A program made the translations under genes and the position numbers. Below are positions 1 to 8,182 of a stretch of DNA of 64,000 nucleotides, one piece after another. The stretch is from Streptomyces antibioticus. GTDB taxonomy: Bacteria > Actinomycetota > Actinomycetes > Streptomycetales > Streptomycetaceae. The stretch is taken from NCBI RefSeq assembly GCF_001514065.1, contig NZ_KQ948431.1:1-64000 (forward strand), given 5' to 3'. The notes below the pieces were generated by a model, which saw only the letters and a list, made by a program, of their open reading frames with translations, was not told where the DNA came from and did not search any database. Position 1 is the first letter of the stretch. Each line of letters opens with the position of its first letter.

Positions 1-318
1 AGCGAGTTGGATGCCCGGGGCCGTGCCCTGGCTCACCAGGAAGCGGGTGATCCGGCGAAAGGCCTCGACCTGGGTGTCGTTCCAGATGCCGAGGTCGTAC
101 GGCGAGATCCGGCCCTCGGGGCTCACGCCCGTGGCCTCGACGATGACCAGGCCCGCGCCGCCGGCCGCCCGCGCCGCGTAGTGCGCGAAATGCCAGTCGT
201 TGGGCGCCCCGGTGTCCGGGCCCTCGGCCGCCGCGGAGTACTGGCACATCGGCGGCATCCACACCCGGTTCGGGATCGTCAGGTCACGCAGGGTGAAGGG
301 CTCGAAGAGTGCGCTCAC
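1..318 (-). CDS. Old Yellow Enzyme family NADH:flavin oxidoreductase (N-terminal part, cut by window edge)
   Basis: Only the first 106 residues are inside the window. They begin MSALFEPFTLRDLTIPNRVW and continue into the FMN-barrel start of the NADH:flavin oxidoreductase family. A Cys at residue 25 and a Tyr at residue 27 sit in the MCQYS motif, matching the Cys/Tyr pair that tunes FMN in YqjM-type (class III) ene-reductases. The GTG start at 318 has a GGAG ribosome site about 7 bases upstream. Family members reduce activated C=C bonds with NAD(P)H in the cytosol; the substrate here is unknown. The gene is divergent from the ArsR-type regulator at 482, which probably controls it. Confidence 0.88.
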   Translation of the reverse strand, partial: MSALFEPFTLRDLTIPNRVWMPPMCQYSAAAEGPDTGAPNDWHFAHYAARAAGGAGLVIVEATGVSPEGRISPYDLGIWNDTQVEAFRRITRFLVSQGTAPGIQLA

Positions 319-369
319 GGCGGGCTCCAATTCGTCACGGGACCAGCGGTCGACTCGTACGATAGGCAT

Positions 370-407
370 CGTAGTATGGCGGATGTCAAACTACGAAGGG
401 TTTCGTA
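370..407. promoter_or_regulatory. Inverted repeats in the divergent OYE/ArsR promoter region
   Basis: TACGAA (392-397) and TTCGTA (402-407) form a perfect inverted repeat with a 4-base spacer, and CGTAGT (370-375) pairs with ACTACG (390-395). The site lies between the divergent starts at 318 and 482, where an autoregulating ArsR-type repressor would be expected to bind. A second hairpin, GAAGCC (443-448) with GGCTTC (457-462), lies in the 5' leader of the regulator. The link to this regulator is inferred. Confidence 0.45.
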
Positions 408-481
408 CAATGGCCTCCCCGAAGACTTCCTGAAGACTGCTCGAAGCCTCGCCGAAGGCTTCCCTGAGAGGTGGAGCCGCC

Positions 482-829
482 GTGACCTCGCCCGCTGTCA
501 GCAGCCGTGACCTGCCGCATCCGGCCCGGGACGAGATCCGGCTGGAGCCGATTCTGCACGCGCTCTCCGACCCGATGCGTCTCGCGATCGTGCGAGAGCT
601 CGCCACCGTCTGTGGCGAGCTCACGTGTTCGCAGTTCGAGCTGCCCGTCACCAAGTCCACCACCACGCACCACTTCCGGGTGCTGCGCGAGGCGGGGGTG
701 ATCCGGCAGGTCTACCGGGGGACGGCCAAGATGAACGGCCTGCGCAAGGACGACCTAGACGACCTCTTCCCGGGGCTCCTGGACGCCCTTCTCGGTGCCG
801 CCGACCGCCAGGCCGTCCGCCTCGGCTGA
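482..829 (+). CDS. ArsR/SmtB-type winged-helix regulator
   Basis: 115 residues with the ArsR-type HTH: DPMRLAIVRELA (about 30-41), then the recognition helix and wing in LPVTKSTTTHHFRVLREAGV (about 54-73). It lacks the CxC arsenic motif of classical ArsR; only a C-x4-C (residues 44 and 49) is present, so a redox or small-molecule signal is as likely as a metal. The GTG start at 482 follows GAGGTGGAG. It is divergent from the OYE gene, a pairing common in actinobacteria, and probably represses it. Its last 75 bases overlap tail-to-tail with the permease gene on the other strand. Confidence 0.85.
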   Translation: MTSPAVSSRDLPHPARDEIRLEPILHALSDPMRLAIVRELATVCGELTCSQFELPVTKSTTTHHFRVLREAGVIRQVYRGTAKMNGLRKDDLDDLFPGLLDALLGAADRQAVRLG

Positions 830-2125
830 ACCCGCCTTCGAGGGAAGGTGGTTGAAGAGCAGGTTCAGTGCGATCGCCGTCAGACAGCCCGCGCTGATAC
901 CGCTGTTCATCACCGTCTGGAACCAGTCCGGGAACTTCTCGTAGACCGTCGGCACACCGACCGGCAGCATGCCCATCGCCACCGAGACCGCCACCACCGT
1001 CAGGTTGTTGTTGCCCTTGAAGTCGACGGTCGCGAGGGTCCTCAGGCCGCTCGCCGCCACCGTCCCGAACATCACCAGCCCCGCACCGCCGAGCACCGGC
1101 GCCGGTATCGCCGCGACCACCGCGCCCAGCTTGGGCAGCAGACCGAGCAGCACGAGGATGCCGCCCGCCGCGGCGACCACCCAGCGGCTGCGGACGCGGG
1201 TCATGCCGACCAGGCCGACGTTCTGCGCGTACGCCGTGTACGGGAAGGTGTTGAAGACGCCGCCGAGGACGGTCGACAGGCCGTCGGCGCGCAGACCGTC
1301 CGCCAGCGTGCGCGGCTCGACCTTGCGGTCCGTCATCTCCCCGACCGCGATCAGGTCACCGGTCGTCTCCGTCATCGTCACCAGCGCCACCACCAGCATC
1401 GACGCGATCGCCGAGGCCTCGAAGGCGGGCGCCCCGAAGTGGAACGGCGTGCTGATCCCGAGCCAGTCCGCGTCACCGACCCCGTCGAAGTCCGTGAAAT
1501 CGAACGGCACGGCCACGGCGAGGCCCACCACGATGCCGATCAGCACCGCGATCCGGCTCAGGAAGGCGGGCGCGAACCGCTGCACACCCAGCACCACGAG
1601 GAGCACGAACAGGGCCAGACCCAGGTTCTTCGGCTCCCCGAAGCCCGCCGAACCGACGCCGCCCGCCGCCCAGTTGCCCGCGACCGGCAGCAGCGACAGG
1701 CCGATGATCAGGATCACCGTGCCGGTGACGAGCGGCGGGAAGAAGCGGAGGAGTCTGCCGAAGACCGGCGCGAGCAGCATGATCGCGAGGCCCGCGACGA
1801 TGACGGAACCGTAGATCGCGGGCAGGCCGCCGCCGGTCGTGCCGATGAGCACCATGGGGGAGACGGCGGCGAACGTGCAGCCCTGCATGATCGGCAGGCG
1901 TACGCCGAAGCGCCAGAAGCCGATGCACTGGATGAGGGTCGCGATGCCGCACACCAGGAGGTCGGCGGTGATCAGATACGCCAGATCCGCGGGCGACAGT
2001 TTCATCGCGCTGCCGACGATCAAGGGGACGGCGACGGCACCGGCGTACATGGCGAGTACGTGCTGGAGGCCGAAGGCGAGGAGGTGGCGGGCGGGTGGGA
2101 CTTCGTCGACGGGGTGCGTGGTCAT
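755..2125 (-). CDS. NCS2-family nucleobase:cation symporter (uracil/xanthine/urate permease)
   Basis: 456 residues, full length for a uracil-xanthine permease, with about 14 hydrophobic segments. The family signature is visible as QNVGLVGMTRVRSRWVV after the TMTETTGD stretch of the central substrate-binding half-helices. It imports a purine or pyrimidine base with H+ or Na+ across the cytoplasmic membrane. The E/Q pattern resembles xanthine/urate-type carriers (PucK/PbuX side), but specificity cannot be fixed by eye. The ATG at 2125 has only a weak Shine-Dalgarno. Its C-terminal 75 bases overlap the ArsR-type gene on the opposite strand. Confidence 0.88.
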   Translation of the reverse strand: MTTHPVDEVPPARHLLAFGLQHVLAMYAGAVAVPLIVGSAMKLSPADLAYLITADLLVCGIATLIQCIGFWRFGVRLPIMQGCTFAAVSPMVLIGTTGGGLPAIYGSVIVAGLAIMLLAPVFGRLLRFFPPLVTGTVILIIGLSLLPVAGNWAAGGVGSAGFGEPKNLGLALFVLLVVLGVQRFAPAFLSRIAVLIGIVVGLAVAVPFDFTDFDGVGDADWLGISTPFHFGAPAFEASAIASMLVVALVTMTETTGDLIAVGEMTDRKVEPRTLADGLRADGLSTVLGGVFNTFPYTAYAQNVGLVGMTRVRSRWVVAAAGGILVLLGLLPKLGAVVAAIPAPVLGGAGLVMFGTVAASGLRTLATVDFKGNNNLTVVAVSVAMGMLPVGVPTVYEKFPDWFQTVMNSGISAGCLTAIALNLLFNHLPSKAGSAEADGLAVGGTEKGVQEPREEVV

Positions 2126-2174
2126 GGGTGGGACCGTAGGCTCCTTAAACAGATTGTTGATTTCGGGGGTGTTG

Positions 2175-2252
2175 CGGGTTCGTTGCTCGCCGCGGCCTGT
2201 GTGTGGTTGCTCGCGCCCACGCGGCGAAGCCGCACATTGATACAGCCCCGCG
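2175..2252. repeat. Streptomyces-type intergenic repetitive element
   Basis: The stretch reading tgtggttgctcgcgcccacg, then gcggcgaagccgcac and acagccccgcgcct, matches a dispersed intergenic sequence seen many times in Streptomyces genomes, usually downstream of genes. It contains the small hairpin GCGGC-GAA-GCCGC. Here it lies between the 3' end of the ferredoxin reductase gene and the permease start. Recognition is from memory, not from a search. Confidence 0.6.
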
Positions 2253-2255
2253 CCT

Positions 2256-3602
2256 CTAAAAGCCTTGGCTGCGAGCGGCGCTCATGAGTGACTGCCAATC
2301 GGGGAGTTTCACCACCGTGCGGCCCAAGGAAGCCCCCAATGCCGCCTCTGCCCTCTCGATCGACTGCCAGCCCGACCACTCCACCGGCTCCGCCCCCTCG
2401 GCCCGCAACGCCTCCAGCGGATCGGCCTGCCTCTCCTCTCGTACGAGGAGGTCGGCGTCCTCCAGCAGCGACGTCACCGTCTCCTTCGCGCACGGGCGGT
2501 TCGTGCCGATGACTCCCGTCGGGCCCCGCTTGATCCAGCCGGCCACGTACTCACCCGGCGCCACCACGCCCTCGCGCAGCACCCGCCCGGCGAGATGCGG
2601 CACCGTACCGTGGTCCGCGTCGAACGGCAGGCCCTCCAGCGGTACTCCGCGATAGCCCACCGAGCGCAACACCAACTGGGCCTCGATCTCCTCGTATTGG
2701 CCCGTGCCGGTGATCACCCCGCCCAGGCCGTCCGGCAGCGTCCGCTCGAAGCGCACCGCACCCACCCGCCCCGCCTCGGCGAGGAGTTCGACGGGGCGGA
2801 GAAAGAAGCGGAGGTGGATGCGGCGTGCGGAAGCCGTCTGTGACGCCTGCGCCCAGTCCCGCAGCACCTCCACGTTGCGCCGCTGCGCGGCGGGCAGGGC
2901 GGTGGGGTCCAGGTAGGCCGGGTCCAGCGCCAACTCCTCCGGCCGCACGCCGACTTGCGCCTCCGGGAGGCCGCCCAGCTCGCGCAGCTCCTTGGTGGTG
3001 AAGCGAGCCTGGGAGGGACCGCGGCGGCCGACCATGTGGACGTCCGCCACCCGGCTCGCGGTCAGGGCGTCGAGGGCCGGCTGGGGCATGTCCGTGGGGC
3101 TCAGTTCGGCGGCGCCGCGGGCCAGCATCCGGGTCACGTCGACGGCGACGTTCCCGACGCCGATCACGACCGCCGAGCGGGCCGCGCGGACGAAACCGTC
3201 GTCGACGGCGTCCGGATGGGCGCTGTACCAGGACACGAACTGGGTCGCGGAGAAACTGCCGGGGAGGTCCTCGCCTGGGATGCCGAGGTGCCGGTCGGTG
3301 GCGGCGCCCACGCAGTACACGACGGCGTGGTACAGCTCCCGCAGCCGGGCGACCGGCACACCGCCGGCGCCGATCCTGACGCCGCCGAGGAAGCGGACCC
3401 GCTCGTGCTCCAGGATCGTGCGCAGGTTGTTCTGGAGGGACTTGATCTTCTCGTGGTCGGGGGCCACGCCGTAGCGGACGAGTCCGTACGGGCACGGCAG
3501 ACGGTCCAGGACGTCGACGTACACCGCGGGGTCCAGCTGGACGAGGCTCTGGGCGGTGTAGCACCCGCTCGGCCCGGAGCCGACGACGGCGACACGAAGC
3601 AC
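2256..3602 (-). CDS. fprA: Ferredoxin/adrenodoxin-type NADP+ reductase (FprA-like)
   Basis: 448 residues, the usual size of mycobacterial FprA and adrenodoxin reductase. The FAD Rossmann motif GSGPSG is at residues 8-13, followed by CPYGLVRYGVAPDH, which is typical of this family. The NADPH site is GVGNVAVDVTRM near residue 150, and the C-terminal GWIKRGPTGVIGTNR is the conserved FAD-closing motif. It passes electrons from NADPH to ferredoxin, for example for cytochromes P450. It appears monocistronic, with a GGAGT ribosome site before the ATG at 3602. Confidence 0.93.
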   Translation of the reverse strand: MLRVAVVGSGPSGCYTAQSLVQLDPAVYVDVLDRLPCPYGLVRYGVAPDHEKIKSLQNNLRTILEHERVRFLGGVRIGAGGVPVARLRELYHAVVYCVGAATDRHLGIPGEDLPGSFSATQFVSWYSAHPDAVDDGFVRAARSAVVIGVGNVAVDVTRMLARGAAELSPTDMPQPALDALTASRVADVHMVGRRGPSQARFTTKELRELGGLPEAQVGVRPEELALDPAYLDPTALPAAQRRNVEVLRDWAQASQTASARRIHLRFFLRPVELLAEAGRVGAVRFERTLPDGLGGVITGTGQYEEIEAQLVLRSVGYRGVPLEGLPFDADHGTVPHLAGRVLREGVVAPGEYVAGWIKRGPTGVIGTNRPCAKETVTSLLEDADLLVREERQADPLEALRAEGAEPVEWSGWQSIERAEAALGASLGRTVVKLPDWQSLMSAARSQGF

Positions 3603-3748
3603 GGCGGTACTCCTTACCCGTGGGGATCAGAGCAGATCGCTGATGTCTCCAGCATCGCACCGTGGCTGCTGCGCTGACAGGGTGCCGTACACGACACGGG
3701 AAGCGTGTCCGTTGGTATGGAAAGTGATCATGCGGTTACTTTGCGTGT

Positions 3749-4264
3749 GTGCTAGAAGCATCGTTTCTTAATCTTTCTGATCGTTGTCCGACGGACGGTG
3801 CCGTGTCCGTGTGGCCCGCGTGGGAAGTGCGGGAGGACGAGGGCGCCGCCTCGTGGTTCCATGTCCGGCTGGCGTTCACCGACGGCGCCCGGGTCGATCT
3901 GCTGGCCGTGGTGGCCGACGGCTGCGCCTCCCTGGAGGACGTGCGCGCCCAGCCGGCGCTCTCGCTCGACGACCTCGCGGTCCTCGCCGACTGGATCGAG
4001 GGCCCGCTCTTCGAGGCGTGCGGCGTCGCGCCGGCGCCGGAGGAGGGCGAGCCGGGCGTCTCGCGGCGGGCCCGGCCCGCGTGGCCGCGCGGTGTCGAGG
4101 GGCGGTGGCTCGTCGCTCAGGAGTACCGGGCGGCCCAGGAGGAGGGCGTCGACCCGGTGCTCGCGGTGATGTGTGCGACCGGGCACAGCCGCCGCAAGTC
4201 GCTCAGGATGATCGCGCAGGCGCGTGACGCGGGTTATCTGACGCCACGTCACGCTCGCCGCTGA
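3749..4264 (+). CDS. Conserved Streptomyces protein, probably DUF6214 family
   Basis: 171 residues, soluble. The central part (WEVREDEG through LADWIEGPLFEACG, about 24-92) resembles DUF6214-type proteins of unknown function. After a charged linker, the C-terminal 50 residues (GVDPVLAVMCATGHSRRKSLRMIAQARDAGYL) look like a small helix-turn-helix, suggesting DNA or sigma/anti-sigma interaction. The GTG at 3749 has no strong ribosome site; a GTG near 3801 is an alternative start. The gene stands alone between fprA and the DUF305 lipoprotein. The family name is from memory and the HTH reading is inference. Confidence 0.6.
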   Translation: MLEASFLNLSDRCPTDGAVSVWPAWEVREDEGAASWFHVRLAFTDGARVDLLAVVADGCASLEDVRAQPALSLDDLAVLADWIEGPLFEACGVAPAPEEGEPGVSRRARPAWPRGVEGRWLVAQEYRAAQEEGVDPVLAVMCATGHSRRKSLRMIAQARDAGYLTPRHARR

Positions 4265-4273
4265 GGACACCCG

Positions 4274-4912
4274 TCACAGCATGTCCCGCATCCGGGAGAT
4301 CTCGCTCGTCTGCTGGGCGACCACGTCGTCGGCCATCTCCTCGATGCGGATGTTGTTGCCCTGCCCCTTCACGTCGGTGGCCATGGTGAGCGCCCCTTCG
4401 TGATGCGTGATCATCAGGGTGAGAAAGAGCTGGTCGAAGGCCTTTCCCTTGGCCGCCTTCAGCTTCTTGAGCTGCGCCTCGGTGGCCATGCCCGGCATCG
4501 AGGCGTGGTCGTGCGCCCCGCCCTTCGGGTCCTTGCCGTACGACGTCAGCCAGCTCTGCATGGCGTCGATCTCCGGCCCCTGTGCGGCCGCGATGCGCTC
4601 GGCGAGCTTCTTCACCTGGGTGGACCCGGCGCGGTCGGGGGCGAGTTCGGTCATCTCCAGGGCCTGGGTGTGGTGCACGATCATCATCCGCGCGTACGAG
4701 ACGTCGGCCGAGTTGGGGGAGTCGTCCTCGGCGCGCTGGTCGGCGGCCTCCTCGGCGGACAGGGTGCGGTTCGCCTCGCCGGGCTCGCCGGGGGCGAGCA
4801 CCGAAGGGCCGGTCGCCGCCGCCGACTTGGCATCCGAGTCGGAGTCGCAGGCCCCGAGGCCGAGCAGCACCAGAACGGTCACCGTGGCGAGGGACGCGCG
4901 GCGGATGAGCAC
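4274..4912 (-). CDS. DUF305 lipoprotein with histidine/methionine-rich metal-binding motifs
   Basis: 212 residues. A lipoprotein signal ends in the lipobox LGAC (Cys 22), so the protein is anchored outside the membrane. Two DUF305 helical repeats carry MMIVHHTQALEM and LMITHHEGALTM, and a HDHASMPGM patch lies between them; His/Met sets of this kind bind copper in CopM-like DUF305 proteins. It likely stores or shields a transition metal, with copper the best guess. It is divergent from the LVIVD protein at 5104, a neighbourhood that recurs in actinobacteria, and the two may share the site at 5038. Confidence 0.85.
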   Translation of the reverse strand: MLIRRASLATVTVLVLLGLGACDSDSDAKSAAATGPSVLAPGEPGEANRTLSAEEAADQRAEDDSPNSADVSYARMMIVHHTQALEMTELAPDRAGSTQVKKLAERIAAAQGPEIDAMQSWLTSYGKDPKGGAHDHASMPGMATEAQLKKLKAAKGKAFDQLFLTLMITHHEGALTMATDVKGQGNNIRIEEMADDVVAQQTSEISRMRDML

Positions 4913-5037
4913 AACGGCCTCCTGTGGCAGGCGGGTTGGGTGGCACCTTGTGAGTGCCGTGACTGTCCTAGCACGCTTCCGCGGATTATCGAGCAGAAAA
5001 CTTCATTGCGATTCTGTTGCCCCCTGTTGGTGTGTGC

Positions 5038-5051
5038 ATGGTCAAGACCAT
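5038..5051. promoter_or_regulatory. DasR-like (dre) palindrome upstream of the LVIVD gene
   Basis: ATGGTC-AA-GACCAT is a perfect palindrome with a 2-base centre. Its core TGGTCAAGACCA differs at one base from TGGTCTAGACCA, the core of the GlcNAc-responsive DasR operator known in Streptomyces. It sits 52 bases before the GTG at 5104 and between two divergent genes. Binding by DasR is inferred from motif likeness only. Confidence 0.5.
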
Positions 5052-5103
5052 ACTTCGGTGGTGTGTGAACCGTTCCGAGGCGAACGGCACCAGGGAGGAA
5101 GCA

Positions 5104-6606
5104 GTGATCCTGAAAGATCCCCGAACCCGACACAGACGCCTGGGAGTTGTCGCCGCCGCGACCGGACTCCTCGCGGCCCTGCTGACGGCCGTCCCGGCCG
5201 CCGCCACACCCGATCCCGGGGACGGCACGGCGGCTTCCGGCAAGGAGGTGTCCCGGAGTACCGAGGCGCAGGTGCGGTCGGCGATAGCCGACGGCGACAT
5301 ACCCGGCCAGGACGAGATCGTCCACTCCGACAACATCGAGCACCTGGCGAACATCCCCAAGGACGCGCTGCCCGGCACCAATTCGGACCTCGCCTTCCAG
5401 GGCAGGTACGCCTTCGCCGGCAACTACGACGGGTTCCGCATCTTCGACATCAGCAACCCGAAGGCACCCAAGACGGTCGCCCAGGTGCTGTGTCCCGGCT
5501 CGCAGAACGACATCTCCGTCTCCGGCAACCTGCTGTTCCTGTCGACCGACTCCTCGCGCAGCGACAGCAGTTGCAACAGCACCACGCAGCCGGTGACCGA
5601 GAAGTCCTCCTGGGAGGGCATGAAGGTCTTCGACATCAGCGACAAGACCAACCCCAAGTACGTCGCCGCCGTCGAGACCGCCTGCGGCTCGCACACCCAC
5701 ACGCTGGTGCCCGAGCGCAAGAACGTCTACATCTACGTCTCCTCGTACTCGCCGAACGCCGCCTACCCCGACTGCCAGCCGCCGCACGACGGCATCTCGG
5801 TCATCAAGGTGCCGCGCAACGCCCCCGAGAAGGCGGCGGTCGTGGGCTTCCCGGTGCTGTTCCCGGGTGAGGGCCCGGACGGCGGCGGCAACCCGGGCGC
5901 GCCCACCAACCCGGGTGTCTCCAAGACCACCGGTTGCCACGACATCACGGTGCTGCCCTCGAAGGACCTCGCCGCGGGCGCGTGCATGGGTGACGGCATC
6001 CTGTTCTCCATCGCCGACCCGGAGCACCCGAAGGTCATCGACCAGGTGCAGGACAACGTGAACTTCGCGTTCTGGCACTCGGCGACCTTCAACCAGAAGG
6101 CCAACAAGGTCGTCTTCACCGACGAGTTGGGCGGCGGCGGTGCCGCCACCTGCAACGCGACGGTCGGCCCGAACCGGGGCGCCGACGGCATCTACGACAT
6201 CGTTGGCAAGGGCGACAAGCGCAAGCTCGTCTTCCGCAGCTACTTCAAGATCCCGCGCCACCAGGCCGACACCGAGAACTGCGTGGCCCACAACGGCTCG
6301 CTGATCCCGGTCAAGGGCAAGGACATCATGGTCCAGGCCTGGTACCAGGGCGGCGTCTCCGTCTGGGAGTTCACCGACTCCTCGAAGCCCAAGGAGATCG
6401 GCTACTTCGAGCGCGGCCCGCTGGCCACCGACGCGCTCAAGGTCGGCGGTTCCTGGTCGGCCTACTACTACAACGGCTACATCTACTCGAACGACATCGC
6501 CAAGGGCTTCGACGTGCTGAAGCTGAGCGACCGACGCACCGACCCCGCCAAGTGGGTCCGGCTGAAGGAGCTCAACACCCAGACGCAGCCCGACTACTTC
6601 GACTGA
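5104..6606 (+). CDS. Secreted LVIVD-repeat beta-propeller protein
   Basis: About 500 residues. The GTG at 5104 was chosen because AGGGAGGA lies directly upstream and a clean signal peptide follows (RRLGVVAAATGLLAALLTAV, ending AAA before TPDPG); an upstream in-frame ATG would bury it. The mature part has LVIVD-type blades such as YAFAGNYDGFRIFDISNPKA and MKVFDISDKTNPKYV. Conserved His-containing strands (SHTHTLVPE, CHDITVLP, FWHSATF, CVAHNGSLIPV) could form a metal or ligand site at the propeller centre. It acts outside the cell; the function is unknown. Its last 13 bases overlap the TetR gene tail-to-tail. Confidence 0.85.
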   Translation: MILKDPRTRHRRLGVVAAATGLLAALLTAVPAAATPDPGDGTAASGKEVSRSTEAQVRSAIADGDIPGQDEIVHSDNIEHLANIPKDALPGTNSDLAFQGRYAFAGNYDGFRIFDISNPKAPKTVAQVLCPGSQNDISVSGNLLFLSTDSSRSDSSCNSTTQPVTEKSSWEGMKVFDISDKTNPKYVAAVETACGSHTHTLVPERKNVYIYVSSYSPNAAYPDCQPPHDGISVIKVPRNAPEKAAVVGFPVLFPGEGPDGGGNPGAPTNPGVSKTTGCHDITVLPSKDLAAGACMGDGILFSIADPEHPKVIDQVQDNVNFAFWHSATFNQKANKVVFTDELGGGGAATCNATVGPNRGADGIYDIVGKGDKRKLVFRSYFKIPRHQADTENCVAHNGSLIPVKGKDIMVQAWYQGGVSVWEFTDSSKPKEIGYFERGPLATDALKVGGSWSAYYYNGYIYSNDIAKGFDVLKLSDRRTDPAKWVRLKELNTQTQPDYFD

Positions 6607-7283
6607 CCCTCAGGGTCGCACTCCGGTGCGGCCCCGGTCGCGAAGAACCGCGACAGATCCGTGTCGCCCGTCCCGCCGGACGCCGCCTCGGTGTCCGGCG
6701 GGACTCCCAACTCCCAGTCCAGCCGGTAACGTTTGAACAGCTCGGCGCGCAGCACCGGCAGCGGCATCGGCACGCCCGGCACCAGCGCCGCGTAGACCGA
6801 GCCCATCAACAGGGCCCGCAGCATGGGGTAGTCGGCGTCGGGGGCCTGCGATCCATTGCGTACGACGGTGTCCCGCAGGAGCTCGGCCAGGCGCCGCTGT
6901 TCCGGGCACAGCACGAACCCCTCGGCCTGAAGCAGCCCCGCCATGTGCTGACGCATCAGCACCGGCCGGTCCCGGGCCAGGCCCAGGATCGCGTCGATGG
7001 CCCGCGCCATCCGCTCCCGGCCGTCCTCGGTGCGCGGCTCCCGCTCCAGCGCCTCCTCCAGCGTGCGGTTCATCAGCCGGTGCACGGCGGACTGCACCAA
7101 CTGGCGTTTGCCGGGGAAGTAGTACGACACCAGTCCGCGCGCGGAGCCGGCCCGGTCCGCGATGTCGCCGAGCGTCGTCGCCTCGTACCCGTGCTCGCTG
7201 ACCACCTCGACCGCCGCCTGCAACAGCCGCTCGCGGGATCGCCGCCGCAATTCTTCATTGACCGAGGCGCTGCGCGGGGACAT
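6594..7283 (-). CDS. TetR/AcrR-family transcriptional regulator
   Basis: 229 residues from the ATG at 7283, which follows CAGGAG. The N-terminal HTH is RERLLQAAVEVVSEHGYEAT (about 15-34), then LGDIADRAGSARGLVSYYFPGKRQLV with the usual YYFPGK recognition-helix end. The rest is an all-helical ligand domain. Upstream, at 7298-7328, GTTGA and TCAAC arms frame a GTTG-N5-CAAC dyad that could be its operator. No divergent target is apparent, so it may regulate itself or distant genes. The stop codon lies inside the 3' end of the LVIVD gene. Confidence 0.9.
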   Translation of the reverse strand: MSPRSASVNEELRRRSRERLLQAAVEVVSEHGYEATTLGDIADRAGSARGLVSYYFPGKRQLVQSAVHRLMNRTLEEALEREPRTEDGRERMARAIDAILGLARDRPVLMRQHMAGLLQAEGFVLCPEQRRLAELLRDTVVRNGSQAPDADYPMLRALLMGSVYAALVPGVPMPLPVLRAELFKRYRLDWELGVPPDTEAASGGTGDTDLSRFFATGAAPECDPEGQSK

Positions 7284-7366
7284 GCTGTAACTCCTGCGTT
7301 GACTGGTTGCCAGCCAACTATACTCAACGCGTTCGGATCGGCCGATGAAACGGCTGGTCAGAGCTG

Positions 7367-7409
7367 CCGTCCGTCTCGGGCGACGCGGGGGATCGTCCGA
7401 GACGGACGG
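7367..7409 (-). terminator. Hairpin terminator after the PAP2/zinc-ribbon/HAD operon
   Basis: CCGTCCGTCTCGG (7367-7379) pairs perfectly over 13 bases with CCGAGACGGACGG (7397-7409), with a 17-base loop. It is placed just downstream of the HAD gene end at 7457 and before the TetR promoter. No T-run follows, as is usual for GC-rich actinobacterial terminators. Confidence 0.7.
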
Positions 7410-7456
7410 TTCCGCACACCCCACTGGTGGCCTGAGGCTACTTACTGGCTCGCCGT

Positions 7457-8173
7457 TCAGCCGGACGCTGAGGTCTTCCCGCCCTCGTCCACCAGCTCCA
7501 GCACCGGCAGCAGCGCGTCCGGCCGCCCGGTCACCGGCAGGTGATCCACGAAGTGCACCGCGCATCCGAGAGCGGCCGCCCCGCCATCGGCCCGCCGGTC
7601 GTCGCCGACCATGAGCGTGCGGCGCGGCTCGGCGCCGAGGTGGGCGCAGGCGGCGGCGAACAGCCGGGTGTCGGGCTTCTGGACGCCGTGCTCGTACGAC
7701 AGCGCGTAGGCGTCGATGTACGGGTCGAGCCCGTGCTCCCGGAACACCGGCCGCAGATCCCAGCCGATGTTGCTGACGACCCCGATGGCGATGCCGCGCT
7801 CGCGCAGCGCCCGCAGCACCTTGCCGGCGTCGGGGTAGGGCTGCCAGGCGGCCGGGGACATGTGGCGGTCGTAGAGCAGGTCGTGCAGGGCCGGGTCCGG
7901 CAGCGCCACCTGGCGCGACAGCCCGGTGTACGCGGCCCGGTGCAGCTCCGCGCTCTGGTCCCGCGTCGCCCACGCCCCGGCCATCTCCTCGGGCACTCGC
8001 ACGGGGTTCGTGCCACCCGGCAGCGCCCCCGCCACCTCCAGCGCCCGCGCGGCCTCGACGAGCTCCGGCTCGGGCAACACGATCCCGGCCTCGGCGAGCC
8101 CGCCCCGCAGCCAGGACTCGGCGGACTCGATACGGAAGAGGGTCCCGGAGAAGTCGAACAGCACGGCGATCAT
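7457..8173 (-). CDS. HAD-superfamily hydrolase with a DxSGT motif I
   Basis: 238 residues. Motif I is DFSGTL (nucleophile Asp 7), motif II GVVSNIGWD, motif III the Lys of YEHGVQKPD, and motif IV VGDDRRAD, so it belongs to HAD subfamily IA with a helical cap. The second Asp of the usual DxD, the general acid/base for phosphatases, is Ser. Some HAD enzymes that are not simple phosphomonoesterases also deviate there, so function is left open. It is the last gene of an operon: the upstream zinc-ribbon gene stops 9 bases before its ATG. Confidence 0.88.
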   Translation of the reverse strand: MIAVLFDFSGTLFRIESAESWLRGGLAEAGIVLPEPELVEAARALEVAGALPGGTNPVRVPEEMAGAWATRDQSAELHRAAYTGLSRQVALPDPALHDLLYDRHMSPAAWQPYPDAGKVLRALRERGIAIGVVSNIGWDLRPVFREHGLDPYIDAYALSYEHGVQKPDTRLFAAACAHLGAEPRRTLMVGDDRRADGGAAALGCAVHFVDHLPVTGRPDALLPVLELVDEGGKTSASG

Positions 8174-8182
8174 GCGGAGATC

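Noticed and set aside
848-2287. A 479-codon plus-strand frame
   Set aside because: Antisense shadow of the NCS2 permease, which has full family motifs and membrane helices.
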